From Brevibacterium daeguense (GTDB lineage: Bacteria; Actinomycetota; Actinomycetes; Actinomycetales; Brevibacteriaceae): 64,000 nucleotides of DNA. Both the position numbers and the translations under genes were made by a program. This document shows, piece after piece, positions 8,449 through 16,979 of the stretch; within the stretch, counting starts at the first letter, position 1; every line of letters starts with the position of its first letter. The notes below the pieces were generated by a model. It worked only from the letters and a program-made list of their open reading frames with translations, searched no databases and was not told where the DNA came from. Location of the stretch: NCBI RefSeq assembly GCF_021729135.1, contig NZ_JAJTWW010000002.1, forward strand, positions 25,256 to 89,255, read 5' to 3'.

Positions 8449-10440
8449 TCAGTCGCGACGGAACTTCTTGCCCTCGTAGCGATCGCGCCCGCCGCCGCGC
8501 TTGTCACCGCGGAAGTTGCGGTTGTCGCCGGGGCCTTTGTCGAAGTTCTTCTTGGGGAAGGAACGGCCGGGCCTGCCGCTGTCGACCCGGAGGTCGATCC
8601 GCTTGCCCTGCACCCGGGTGCTCGACAGGCGGTCGAACACCGACTGCGGCAGGTCATCGGGCAGGTCGACCAGAGTGTGGTTGGACCGGATGTCGATATG
8701 GCCGATCTGTCCCGAGGTGAGTCCGCCTTCGTTCGCGATCGCGCCGACGATGCCGCCGGGTGCGACACGGTCGTTGCGACCCACTGCGATGCGGTAGGTG
8801 CGCATGCCTTCGCGGGAGCGAGGAGCGCGCGGCCCGCGGTCGCTGCGCTCGTTCCGGTCACGCTGGTTGCGCGCCTTGGGCTCCGGCAGCGGCTGAGCGG
8901 TGAGGGTGTCCCCGTCCAGCAGCAGCGCTGCGAGGGCCGAGGCGATCTCATCAGCAGGCACATCGTGGATCTGCTGGTACTGCTCGATCACCGGGCGCAC
9001 CTCAGTCAGGTCGAGCGTCGCCAGCGCATCGGTGATGCGCTGCTGGAAGCGCTCGATGCGATTGTTGGTGAGCTCCTCGACCGTCGGCAGCTTCAGCGGT
9101 TCGACCTTCTGTCGGGTCGCCTTCTCGATCGCGCGCAGCAGGTGGTTCTCGCGGGGCGTCACGAACAGGATCGCCTCACCCGAGCGGCCCGCGCGGCCGG
9201 TGCGGCCGATCCGGTGGACGTAGGACTCGGTGTCGTGCGGGATGTCGTAGTTGACGACGAGGGAGATCCGCTCGACGTCGAGGCCACGGGCGGCGACGTC
9301 GGTGGCGACGAGGATGTCGATCGCCCCGGAGCGCAGCTGCTCCACGGTCCGCTCGCGTGCCTGCTGCGGGATGTCGCCGTTGATCGCGGCGGCCGACAGC
9401 CCGCGCGCGCGCAGCTTGTCCGCGAGCTCTTCCGTGGCCTGCTTCGTGCGCACGAACATGATGATGCCGTCGTACTCCTCGACCTCGAGGATCCGGGTGA
9501 GCGCATCGAGCTTGTGCGAATGCATGATCGTGAGGAACCGCTGCCGGATGTTCGCCCCGGTGGTGGTCTTCGACTTGACCCTGACCTCGGCCGGGTTGTC
9601 GAGGTACTTCCCCGTGATCCGATGGATCGACTGCGGCATGGTCGCAGAGAACAGCGCGACCTGGCGCTCGGTGCCGGTTGCCGCGAAGATCTCCTCGATG
9701 TCCTCCTGGAAGCCCATCTTGAGCATCTCGTCGGCCTCATCCAGCACGAGGTGCTGCAGGCTGCCGAGCCGGAGCGATCCCCGCTTGAGATGGTCGATGA
9801 CACGACCGGGGGTGCCGACGACGACCTGCGCGCCCCGGCGGAGGCCGGACAGCTGCGGGCCGTACGACTGACCGCCGTAGATCGGCAGCACCGAGAAGTC
9901 CGGGAGATGCGTCGCAAAGCTGGTGAACGCCTCGGCGACCTGCAGCGCGAGCTCGCGAGTCGGCGTGAGGACGAGAGCGAAGGGGCCGTCGTCCGCTCGC
10001 CCGGCATGCGCCAGATGACTGAGCACCGGGAGAGCGAAGGCTGCGGTCTTGCCGGTTCCGGTCTGCGCGAGTCCGATCACGTCACGGCCGGCCGTGAGCA
10101 GCGGAATGGTCTGGGCCTGGATGGGAGAGGGCCGCTCGTAGCCGAGGTCGGACACGGCCGCCAGCACCTTCTCATCGAGGTCGAACTCGGAGAAGAGGGG
10201 CAGCTCGTCGCTCGACCGGTCGGCCGGAGGTGTCGAGGCCGGAGCGCCTGAGGTGGTCGCGGGCTTGTCTGCCGAGGCGGTCGCGGGCTGGGCAGCGCCG
10301 GCTTCAGCAGCCTGAGGAGCGGCTTCGGCAGCCACCGAGGCGGTCGCCGGCTGGGCGGCGTCTGCGTCAGCAGGCGCCGAGGCGGAGGGATTCGGAGTCG
10401 AGGCGTTGAGGGCAGGATTGAGTGAGGTCTCGAAGGACAT
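8449..10440 (-). CDS. deaD: DEAD-box ATP-dependent RNA helicase (CsdA/DeaD type)
   Basis: The 663-residue protein unwinds structured RNA, typically in ribosome assembly, mRNA decay and cold adaptation. After an Ala/Pro/Thr-rich N-terminal extension of about 80 residues come the Q motif (YERPSPIQAQTIP), Walker A AQTGTGKT (about 123-130), PTRELA, GTPGRV, LDEADEML (about 235), SAT, and the helicase C motifs ATDVAARGLD and HRIGRTGR. A DbpA-like RNA-binding domain (YRIAVGRNDRVAPGGIVGAI) and a basic Arg/Gly-rich tail complete it. The tail and domain order match DeaD/CsdA. A -10-like TAGACT far upstream suggests a leader of about 175 nt. Confidence 0.95.
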   Translation of the reverse strand: MSFETSLNPALNASTPNPSASAPADADAAQPATASVAAEAAPQAAEAGAAQPATASADKPATTSGAPASTPPADRSSDELPLFSEFDLDEKVLAAVSDLGYERPSPIQAQTIPLLTAGRDVIGLAQTGTGKTAAFALPVLSHLAHAGRADDGPFALVLTPTRELALQVAEAFTSFATHLPDFSVLPIYGGQSYGPQLSGLRRGAQVVVGTPGRVIDHLKRGSLRLGSLQHLVLDEADEMLKMGFQEDIEEIFAATGTERQVALFSATMPQSIHRITGKYLDNPAEVRVKSKTTTGANIRQRFLTIMHSHKLDALTRILEVEEYDGIIMFVRTKQATEELADKLRARGLSAAAINGDIPQQARERTVEQLRSGAIDILVATDVAARGLDVERISLVVNYDIPHDTESYVHRIGRTGRAGRSGEAILFVTPRENHLLRAIEKATRQKVEPLKLPTVEELTNNRIERFQQRITDALATLDLTEVRPVIEQYQQIHDVPADEIASALAALLLDGDTLTAQPLPEPKARNQRDRNERSDRGPRAPRSREGMRTYRIAVGRNDRVAPGGIVGAIANEGGLTSGQIGHIDIRSNHTLVDLPDDLPQSVFDRLSSTRVQGKRIDLRVDSGRPGRSFPKKNFDKGPGDNRNFRGDKRGGGRDRYEGKKFRRD

Positions 10441-10627
10441 CGGTAACTCTCTTCACGGTTCAGCACACACTTGATCGCAGGTGACTGGTTTGGCGATCGA
10501 CCCATGCGGCCCGAGCTGCGCTTGCGTGAGCATTACCGGCGAACGGCGTATCCGACGAGCATTCGCACCGGAGTAAGGAGCTCCTGCGCCATAACGGCCT
10601 GAAAGGTTTGGGTGTGCGTCCAGTCTA
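10441..10627 (-). promoter_or_regulatory. probable long 5' leader of the helicase gene
   Basis: TAGACT on the minus strand (10627 to 10622) is the best -10 element, placing the transcript start near 10615 and leaving about 175 nt of untranslated leader. It includes a perfect palindrome, AGGAGCTCCT (10576-10585). Cold-shock helicase genes often have long structured leaders; whether this one is regulatory is inference. Confidence 0.3.
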
Positions 10628-10851
10628 CATGGTCGTGCTGATCCCCTGAGCCAGATTCCGGCAGTGGTGAGGAGAGACACACGCACGAGGAGAAGCCGAA
10701 GGGGCGAGCCGGAGGAGCGGGAAGGGCACGATCTGGTTCGCCTCGGGTTCACCTGGCCGGCCCATCCGGTGAGGTCGGGGATCTGTCGGTTTCCCCTCCA
10801 GCTCGCTTCTTCTCCTGCTCGCCGGTGCGGCTGGACTCACCACGGGTCCGA

Positions 10852-10857
10852 TACGCT
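10852..10857 (+). promoter_or_regulatory. -10 element TACGCT of glyS
   Basis: TACGCT predicts a transcript start near 10864, giving a leader of about 48 nt that carries the glyS Shine-Dalgarno. No convincing -35 is seen. Confidence 0.35.
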
Positions 10858-10911
10858 GGACGCGCATGCGAACGACAGCCAGCCGTTCGCCCTCGACTCA
10901 AGGAGATTTGC

Positions 10912-12288
10912 GTGGCATCGACTTTGGATTCCGTCATCAACCTGGCCAAGCGACGTGGTTTCGTCTTCCAAGCTGGAGAGATCTACGGCGGTTCCCGTTC
11001 GGCCTGGGATTATGGGCCGCTGGGCGTCGAGCTCAAGGAGAACATCAAGGCGCAGTGGTGGCAGAACTTCGTCCGCGGCCGCGATGACATGGTGGGTCTG
11101 GACTCGTCGATCATCCTGCCGCGCAAGGTCTGGGAGGCCTCCGGCCACGTCGAGACCTTCGTCGATCCGCTCGTCGAGTCCCTGCACACGCACAAGCGCT
11201 ACCGTGCCGACCACCTCATCGAGGCCTACGTCGCCAAGCACGGCAAGGAGCCGGAGAACGGCCTTGCAGACATCCGCGATCCCGAGACGGGTCAGGAGGG
11301 CAGCTGGACCGAGCCGCAGATGTTCTCGGGCCTGGTCAAGACCTTCCTGGGGCCGGTCGACAACGAAGAGGGTCTCCACTATCTGCGCCCGGAGACGGCG
11401 CAGGGAATCTTCGTGAACTTCAACAACGTGGTCACCGCCAGCCGCCGAAAGCCGCCGTTCGGCATCGGCCAGATCGGCAAGGCCTTCCGCAATGAGATCA
11501 CCCCGGGCAACTTCATCTTCCGCACCCGCGAATTCGAGCAGATGGAGATCGAGTTCTTCACCCACCCGGACGATGCCGACCGCTTCTTCACCGAGTGGGT
11601 GGAGGCCTGCTGGGACTGGTTCATCGACCTCGGCATCGACCCCGACAACATGCGTCGCTTCGATGTTCCCGACGACGAGCGCGCGCACTATTCCGCGGCC
11701 ACTATCGACATCGAGTACCAGTTCGGGTTCCAGGGCTCGGCGTGGGGTGAGCTCATGGGCATCGCCAACCGCACCGATTTCGACCTGTCCAACCACACCG
11801 AGAACTCCGGTTCGAAGATGCAGTACTTCGACCAGGCGAGCGGCTCCCGGTACACGCCGTTCGTCATCGAGCCCTCATTCGGCCTGACGCGCTCGCTCAT
11901 GGCGTTCCTCGTCGACGCCTACACGGAGGACGAGGCGCCCAACACCAAGGGCGGAGTCGACACGCGCACCGTCCTCAAGCTCGATCCGCGACTGTCGCCG
12001 GTCAAGGCGGCCGTGCTGCCGCTGAGCCGCAACGAGAAGCTGTCGCCCAAGGCCAAGGGCCTCGCCGCAGACCTCCGCAAGCGCTGGAACGTCGAGTTCG
12101 ACGACGCCGGCGCCATCGGTCGCCGCTACCGTCGTCAGGACGAGATCGGCACTCCCTTCTGCATCACCGTCGATTTCGACACGCTCGACGACGATTCGGT
12201 CACCGTCCGCAGGCGCGACGACATGTCCCAGGAGCGGATCGCCGTTCCCGAGGTGGTGCCGTTCCTCGCCGAGGCGCTCGGCTGCTGA
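10912..12288 (+). CDS. glyS: glycine--tRNA ligase, single-chain (alpha2 type)
   Basis: This class II synthetase charges tRNA-Gly. It is 458 residues from GTG 10912, which has AAGGAG 6 nt upstream (10900-10905). The upstream in-frame ATG at 10825 would precede the predicted promoter and gives a non-family N-terminus. Features include [12 protein letters not shown] near the start, [13 protein letters not shown] (motif 2 region), FRNEITPG and the C-terminal anticodon-binding domain. A tRNA-Gly(GCC) substrate gene lies in this window at 62099. Confidence 0.97.
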   Translation: MASTLDSVINLAKRRGFVFQAGEIYGGSRSAWDYGPLGVELKENIKAQWWQNFVRGRDDMVGLDSSIILPRKVWEASGHVETFVDPLVESLHTHKRYRADHLIEAYVAKHGKEPENGLADIRDPETGQEGSWTEPQMFSGLVKTFLGPVDNEEGLHYLRPETAQGIFVNFNNVVTASRRKPPFGIGQIGKAFRNEITPGNFIFRTREFEQMEIEFFTHPDDADRFFTEWVEACWDWFIDLGIDPDNMRRFDVPDDERAHYSAATIDIEYQFGFQGSAWGELMGIANRTDFDLSNHTENSGSKMQYFDQASGSRYTPFVIEPSFGLTRSLMAFLVDAYTEDEAPNTKGGVDTRTVLKLDPRLSPVKAAVLPLSRNEKLSPKAKGLAADLRKRWNVEFDDAGAIGRRYRRQDEIGTPFCITVDFDTLDDDSVTVRRRDDMSQERIAVPEVVPFLAEALGC

Positions 12289-12293
12289 ACGTG

Positions 12294-12338
12294 CACAGGC
12301 CGCCGGCTGGGTCGTCATGGCCTGCCCGGCGGCCTGTG
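12294..12338. terminator. glyS terminator hairpin
   Basis: A perfect 13-bp stem, CACAGGCCGCCGG (12294-12306) with CCGGCGGCCTGTG (12326-12338), lies 5 nt after the glyS stop around a 19-nt loop. It separates glyS from the convergent permease gene. Confidence 0.65.
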
Positions 12339-12455
12339 TCGTCCGCAGGGCCGGCCGGGGTTGTCGGGACTGCCGGGCTGCCTTGTCGGATGCGATGCGG
12401 ATCGGGGCCGTCATGAGCTGCCGAGCCGGCTTGTCGTGCCCGAAGCGGCTTGGTC

Positions 12456-14042
12456 TCAGTCCGTCAGCAGCCCGACGGCTGGGTCCAGCAGGCCCGCTGG
12501 GCCCAGCGCGGCCATCAGCGCGGTGCTGATGGCGACGATCCCCAGCGCCGACACCAGCGTGCGCGCCGTCATCGCCTGCAGATCCGGAATGCCGGATTCG
12601 GCACCCTGCTGTCCGGATTCGGCTCTCTGCTGTCCGGATTCGGCTCTCTGCTGTCCGGGATCGGCACCCTGCTGTCCGGATTCGGCGCGCTCGTTCCCGG
12701 AAGGGGCGTGCTCGTTCCCGAAATGGGGACTGCTGGATCGGGACGGGGGAGAGGCGGCAGCCAGCCCGACGGCCATCGCGACGCGCGGGGGAGCCGCCAG
12801 CGCAGCGAACGACCCGGCTGCATTCGCGAGCGCGACCGCGACGAGCGGATTCGCCTCGGCGGTTTCGGCCAGAGCGAGCACGGTGGAGGCGAACATCGCG
12901 TTCGCTCCGGTGTTCGATCCGGTGAGCACGGCCCCGAGAGCGCTCAGGAACGGGCCCGGGGCAGTCCCGGCGAACGCCACCCCTGCTCCGATCACCTGGC
13001 TCATGCCGTTGACCGACATGAGCCAGCCCATGAGCATGAACCCCGCGGTCGACAGACCCACCGGCACCCACGCACGTGTTGCGGCCCGCACGGTGTGCCG
13101 GTCAGTGGTCCGGGGGAGGGCCAGCGGCACCATCAGGCAGGCGATGGCCAGCCACGTGGAGGGGGAGGCGAGCACCTGAGCAAGAGGGTGCTCGCCGCCT
13201 CGCACCAGGCCACGTGCCGCCAGCAGCCCGACCGTCAGCACGCTGTACGGCACCAGCGAGCGAGCAAGCACCGCGTCCCCGGTGATGCGGCGCCCCCGCA
13301 GTCGGAACACTGCGAGCAGCACCATGATCACGACCAGCGCGCCGACGATCCCGGCCGGCGGCGTGCCGAAGAGGATGTTGGCGCTGAGAATCGCGGCCCA
13401 CAGCAGCACCGCTGACCCCAGAACCACAGCGCCGCCCACCGGATCCCGCTCCGAACGGCACAGCCACAGCACCGCGACCGCCGCCACCAGCGTCGGCACG
13501 ATGTTGACGACGCCGGTGGCTACTCCGAGCGCATCCAGTTCGAGCCCGGCCAGCGATGCGGCCACCGCGGTGCCGGGCCCGAGGGCGCCCCAGGGCACAG
13601 CGACGAGGCCGAGCAGGCCGAGCAGCGCAGCCCGAGCGGCGGGGTGACCGAGGGACAGCAGGATCGGAACGCCCACGGTGACGCCGATGCCGAACCCGGT
13701 GACCGCCTCGGCGAAGGGAACGACACCGAAGACCACCAGTGCGGTGCCCGCCACCCGAGACGGTGCCGCCTGCTCGATCACTGCGCCGATCCGGTCCATC
13801 GCGCCGGCGTCCTGCAGCAGCCGGGCCAGGATCATGCCGAAGAGCAGAATGGTGAGCACTTCGAGGACAAGACCCCCGTAGGCGATCGCGCCGGCAGGCT
13901 GCACTTCGAGGTCGAACGGACCCGCCGCAGTGAGCACAACCGCCGCAGCCAGCCCCATCGCCGCCGCCACGACCGGACCGCGGCGCAGCAGCAGGCACAG
14001 AATTGCGGCGAGCGCGGGCACAGTGCCGAGGAGAAGCGTCAT
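12456..14042 (-). CDS. L-lactate permease (LctP) family transporter
   Basis: The 528-residue protein has about twelve or more hydrophobic segments. The LctP-family signatures GVVPFAEAVTGFGIG (around residues 105-119) and TGSNTGANAMF (around 370-380) are visible. Members are proton-linked importers of lactate or glycolate. An oddity is a hydrophilic insertion, about residues 440-485, made of a 7-residue ESGQQRA-type repeat just before the last hydrophobic segment (LVSALGIVAISTALMAAL). Substrate is inferred from family only. GAAGGGAA lies 2 nt from the ATG, a close Shine-Dalgarno. Confidence 0.85.
   Translation of the reverse strand: MTLLLGTVPALAAILCLLLRRGPVVAAAMGLAAAVVLTAAGPFDLEVQPAGAIAYGGLVLEVLTILLFGMILARLLQDAGAMDRIGAVIEQAAPSRVAGTALVVFGVVPFAEAVTGFGIGVTVGVPILLSLGHPAARAALLGLLGLVAVPWGALGPGTAVAASLAGLELDALGVATGVVNIVPTLVAAVAVLWLCRSERDPVGGAVVLGSAVLLWAAILSANILFGTPPAGIVGALVVIMVLLAVFRLRGRRITGDAVLARSLVPYSVLTVGLLAARGLVRGGEHPLAQVLASPSTWLAIACLMVPLALPRTTDRHTVRAATRAWVPVGLSTAGFMLMGWLMSVNGMSQVIGAGVAFAGTAPGPFLSALGAVLTGSNTGANAMFASTVLALAETAEANPLVAVALANAAGSFAALAAPPRVAMAVGLAAASPPSRSSSPHFGNEHAPSGNERAESGQQGADPGQQRAESGQQRAESGQQGAESGIPDLQAMTARTLVSALGIVAISTALMAALGPAGLLDPAVGLLTD
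12586..12690. repeat. 21-bp tandem repeat in permease loop
   Basis: About five imperfect 21-base units with core TGCTGTCCGGATTCGG preserve the reading frame and encode the 7-residue Gln/Gly/Ser repeat in the permease. Confidence 0.8.
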
Positions 14043-14131
14043 GGTTCCCTTCTACCCCATCACCCAGGGGCAATCCGCCCGCGCCTGCGTCATCTCACTG
14101 TGGAGAACGTGAGTTCCCGCGCGGATGCTGG

Positions 14132-14137
14132 AATAAT
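14132..14137 (+). promoter_or_regulatory. -10 element AATAAT of dusB
   Basis: AATAAT matches TATAAT at five of six positions and ends 7 nt before ATG 14145. This fits a leaderless dusB transcript. Confidence 0.5.
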
Positions 14138-14144
14138 GCTGATG

Positions 14145-15644
14145 ATGACCATTCCGAGCTCTGTCCTGAGAAGCGCCGCCCCGGCCGGTGCCGTCGAACC
14201 CGCCGAGGCGCCCCACGTGTCGGCGGCAGCGTCGCCCACTGCACCTGTCGGTGCGTCCGCTGCGTCTCCCGCTGCCTCTGTCGGCGCGGCTGCTTCGCCC
14301 GCTGCACCTGTCGGTGCGAAGGTGCCGACTGCTGCCGCTGTCGGCGTGTCCGCTGCTGGCGGGCCCGTTGTCGCGCCGCCTCGGCTGCCCGCCGAGGGTA
14401 CGCGCGCCGCACGCGTGGATGTCGCATCCGCGGACGGCGCATCCGCAGACGGCACACTCGCGGAAACTGTGCCCGGGTCCACCGCAGACGCCGAGTTCGC
14501 GCCGCGGACCCTGCGCATCGGCGACATCGAGCTGGCCTCACCCGTTGTGCTCGCGCCGATGGCGGGAATCACCAACACCGCTTTCCGTCGGCTGTGCCGC
14601 GAGTACGGCGCCGGTCTCTACGTCACGGAGATGGTGACGAGCCGAGCGCTCGTCGAGCGCTCGCCCAAGAGCATGCGGATCATTCACCATGAGCCGTACG
14701 AAACCCCTCGGTCCGTGCAGGTGTACGGCGTCGACCCGGAGACCATCGGACAGGCCGTGCGGATGCTCGTGGAGGAGGACCGCGCCGACCACATCGACCT
14801 GAACTTCGGCTGCCCCGTCCCGAAGGTCACCCGCAAGGGTGGCGGATCCGCCCTGCCGTGGAAGCTCGACCTGTTCACCTCGATCGTCCGCACCGCAGTC
14901 CGAGAGGCGTCCCGGGGGGACATTCCGCTGACCGTGAAGATGCGGAAGGGCATCGACGCCGAACACCTCACGTACCTCGACGCCGGACGCATCGCCCGCG
15001 ACGCAGGAGTCGCCGCGATCACCCTGCACGGGCGGACCACGGCGGACCTGTACTCCGGAACCGCCGACTGGGATGCGATCGCCCGTCTCAAGGAATCACT
15101 GGGCGACACTGTTCCGGTCCTCGGCAACGGCGATATCTTCGCCGCCGAGGACGCCGTGGAGATGATGCGCACCACCGGCTGCGACGGCGTCGTCATCGGC
15201 CGCGGCTGCCAGGGACGTCCGTGGCTGTTCGGCGACCTTCAGAACGCCCTCGCCGGTCGTCCTGAGCGGATCCGACCCAGCCTCGGAGAAGTCGCCGACG
15301 CCGTCTGCACTCACGGCGAGTACCTCGCCGAGTACTACGCCGACGAGTTCTACGGTGTTCGGGACCTGCGCAAGCACATCGCGTGGTACTTCAAGGGCTA
15401 TCCCGTCGGCGGTGAGCTGCGACGCAGCATGGCGATGGTGTCCTCGCTGGCTGAGCTGCGAGAACTCCTCGCCGGGCTCGACCGCGCGCAGCCGTACCCG
15501 GGCGCCGATGCCGAGGGCTCCCGCGGGCGCACCACCCGCCCCAAGAAGCCCCACCTGCCGGAAGGCTGGCTCGACTCGCGGTACATGGAGGACTCCCGGA
15601 AAGCCGAGCTGGCGCTGGCCGAACTCGACGTGTCCGGAGGATGA
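14145..15644 (+). CDS. dusB: tRNA-dihydrouridine synthase with long low-complexity N-terminus
   Basis: The enzyme reduces uridines in the tRNA D-loop using FMN. The 499-residue protein has the FMN-binding core start APMAGITNTAFRRLC, the catalytic-cysteine motif NFGCPVPKVTRKGGGSAL (Cys about residue 222), the KMRKG motif, and HGRT. Unusually, about 120 residues before the core are Ala/Pro/Ser/Val-rich with repeats of the type SPAAPVGA. Among ATGs at 14136, 14142 and 14145 I chose the last because of the -10 spacing. An internal GTG at 14469 would give a family-length protein but has no Shine-Dalgarno. It overlaps dgt by ATGA. Confidence 0.93.
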   Translation: MTIPSSVLRSAAPAGAVEPAEAPHVSAAASPTAPVGASAASPAASVGAAASPAAPVGAKVPTAAAVGVSAAGGPVVAPPRLPAEGTRAARVDVASADGASADGTLAETVPGSTADAEFAPRTLRIGDIELASPVVLAPMAGITNTAFRRLCREYGAGLYVTEMVTSRALVERSPKSMRIIHHEPYETPRSVQVYGVDPETIGQAVRMLVEEDRADHIDLNFGCPVPKVTRKGGGSALPWKLDLFTSIVRTAVREASRGDIPLTVKMRKGIDAEHLTYLDAGRIARDAGVAAITLHGRTTADLYSGTADWDAIARLKESLGDTVPVLGNGDIFAAEDAVEMMRTTGCDGVVIGRGCQGRPWLFGDLQNALAGRPERIRPSLGEVADAVCTHGEYLAEYYADEFYGVRDLRKHIAWYFKGYPVGGELRRSMAMVSSLAELRELLAGLDRAQPYPGADAEGSRGRTTRPKKPHLPEGWLDSRYMEDSRKAELALAELDVSGG

Positions 15645-16936
15645 GGGTGGCCAACGCTGTCGTGTCGGCCGGGGTGGCCGGCTACTCCGCCCACGATCAG
15701 GAGCGGTGGGTCGCGGAGTCGGCGAAGAACCCCCGCCGCACCGCCTTCCAGCGTGACCGCGCCCGGGTTCTCCACTCCTCGGGGCTGCGGCGGCTGGGAG
15801 CGAAGACCCAGGTGGTCTCCCCGGGCAGTGACGACTTCGTGCGCACTCGGCTCACCCACTCGCTGGAAGTCGCTCAGGTCGGACGCGAGCTCGCGCGATA
15901 CCTCGGCTGTGATCCGGAGATCGTCGACACCGCCTGTCTGAGCCACGACCTCGGCCACCCGCCGTTCGGGCACAACGGGGAGACGGTGCTCGACGAGATC
16001 TGCTCCGGCATCGGCGGATTCGAGGGCAATGCGCAGACTCTGCGGGTGATCACCCGCCTGGAGCCCAAGGTGCTCAGCACCGACGGCCGTCCCGCGGGTC
16101 TCAACCTCACCCGCGCAACACTTGACGCCTGCACCAAGTACCCCTGGTCACGCGACGACGCGCCGTCAGGGAAGACGGGCGCACCGGTGCGGAAGTTCGG
16201 CGTCTACGACGATGACCGCGAGGTCTTCGACTTCTTCCGGGACGGTCATCCCGACGGTGAGCGGTGCCTGGAGGCCCAGCTGATGGACCTCGCCGACGAC
16301 ATCTCCTACTCGGTGCACGACGTCGAGGACGCGGTGTTCTCCGGCCATCTCGACCTCTTCGCCTACGAGCACGATCATGCGCTCGGCGGCCTGATCGACA
16401 TCACGCGGTCCTGGTACCTGCCCGAGGCGCGTGACGGGGACATCGTCAAGGCGCTCGACCGGCTGCAGTCGGCGGCGTACTGGCCTGAGGAGCGCTACGA
16501 CGGATCGCGGCGTGCTCAGGCCGGGCTCAAGCACATGACCAGCCAGCTCATCGGACGGTTCGCAGGAGCTGCGGAGGCAGCGACTCGCGAGGAGTACGGA
16601 TGGGAGCCGCTGGGCCGCTACGACGGCAGCCTCGTGGTGCCGGAGGCGACCCGCACAGAGATCGCAGTGCTCAAGGGGCTCGCAACAGTCACCGTGATGG
16701 TCGCCGAGGATCGGCTGCGCCTGCAGCGGATCCAGGCCCGGGTGCTGTCCACCCTGTGCGAATACTTCTCCGAGCGCCCCGAGGCGATGGATCGGATGTT
16801 CTTCCTCGACCATCAGGAGGCAGACACCGACGCTGACCGACTCCGCGTGGTGGTCGACCAGGTCGCCTCGCTGACGGACCACTCCGCATGGACGGCGTAT
16901 CACCGCATGCAGGCTGACGAAGCGAGCCTGCTGTAG
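15641..16936 (+). CDS. dgt: deoxyguanosinetriphosphate triphosphohydrolase-like protein
   Basis: This HD-domain enzyme of 431 residues hydrolyses dNTPs to nucleosides and triphosphate in characterised relatives. It contains RTRLTHSLEVAQVGR, the metal-binding CLSHDLGHPPFGHNGE (HD about residue 100-101) and MDLADDISYSVHDVEDA. These are the conserved blocks of the Dgt family. Its start overlaps the dusB stop (ATGA) with GGAGG just upstream. The dusB-dgt-dnaG order is common in actinobacteria and links the gene to nucleotide pools and replication. Confidence 0.95.
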   Translation: MRVANAVVSAGVAGYSAHDQERWVAESAKNPRRTAFQRDRARVLHSSGLRRLGAKTQVVSPGSDDFVRTRLTHSLEVAQVGRELARYLGCDPEIVDTACLSHDLGHPPFGHNGETVLDEICSGIGGFEGNAQTLRVITRLEPKVLSTDGRPAGLNLTRATLDACTKYPWSRDDAPSGKTGAPVRKFGVYDDDREVFDFFRDGHPDGERCLEAQLMDLADDISYSVHDVEDAVFSGHLDLFAYEHDHALGGLIDITRSWYLPEARDGDIVKALDRLQSAAYWPEERYDGSRRAQAGLKHMTSQLIGRFAGAAEAATREEYGWEPLGRYDGSLVVPEATRTEIAVLKGLATVTVMVAEDRLRLQRIQARVLSTLCEYFSERPEAMDRMFFLDHQEADTDADRLRVVVDQVASLTDHSAWTAYHRMQADEASLL

Positions 16937-16979
16937 TGCGGGGAGAGCGGGCGCTTCGGGTGCCGGCCGGGAGTCTGCA

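Noticed and set aside
10866..11087. Leaderless ATG 10866 as the glyS region start
   Set aside because: It is in a different frame from glyS and its product shows no family features; GTG 10912 has a proper Shine-Dalgarno.
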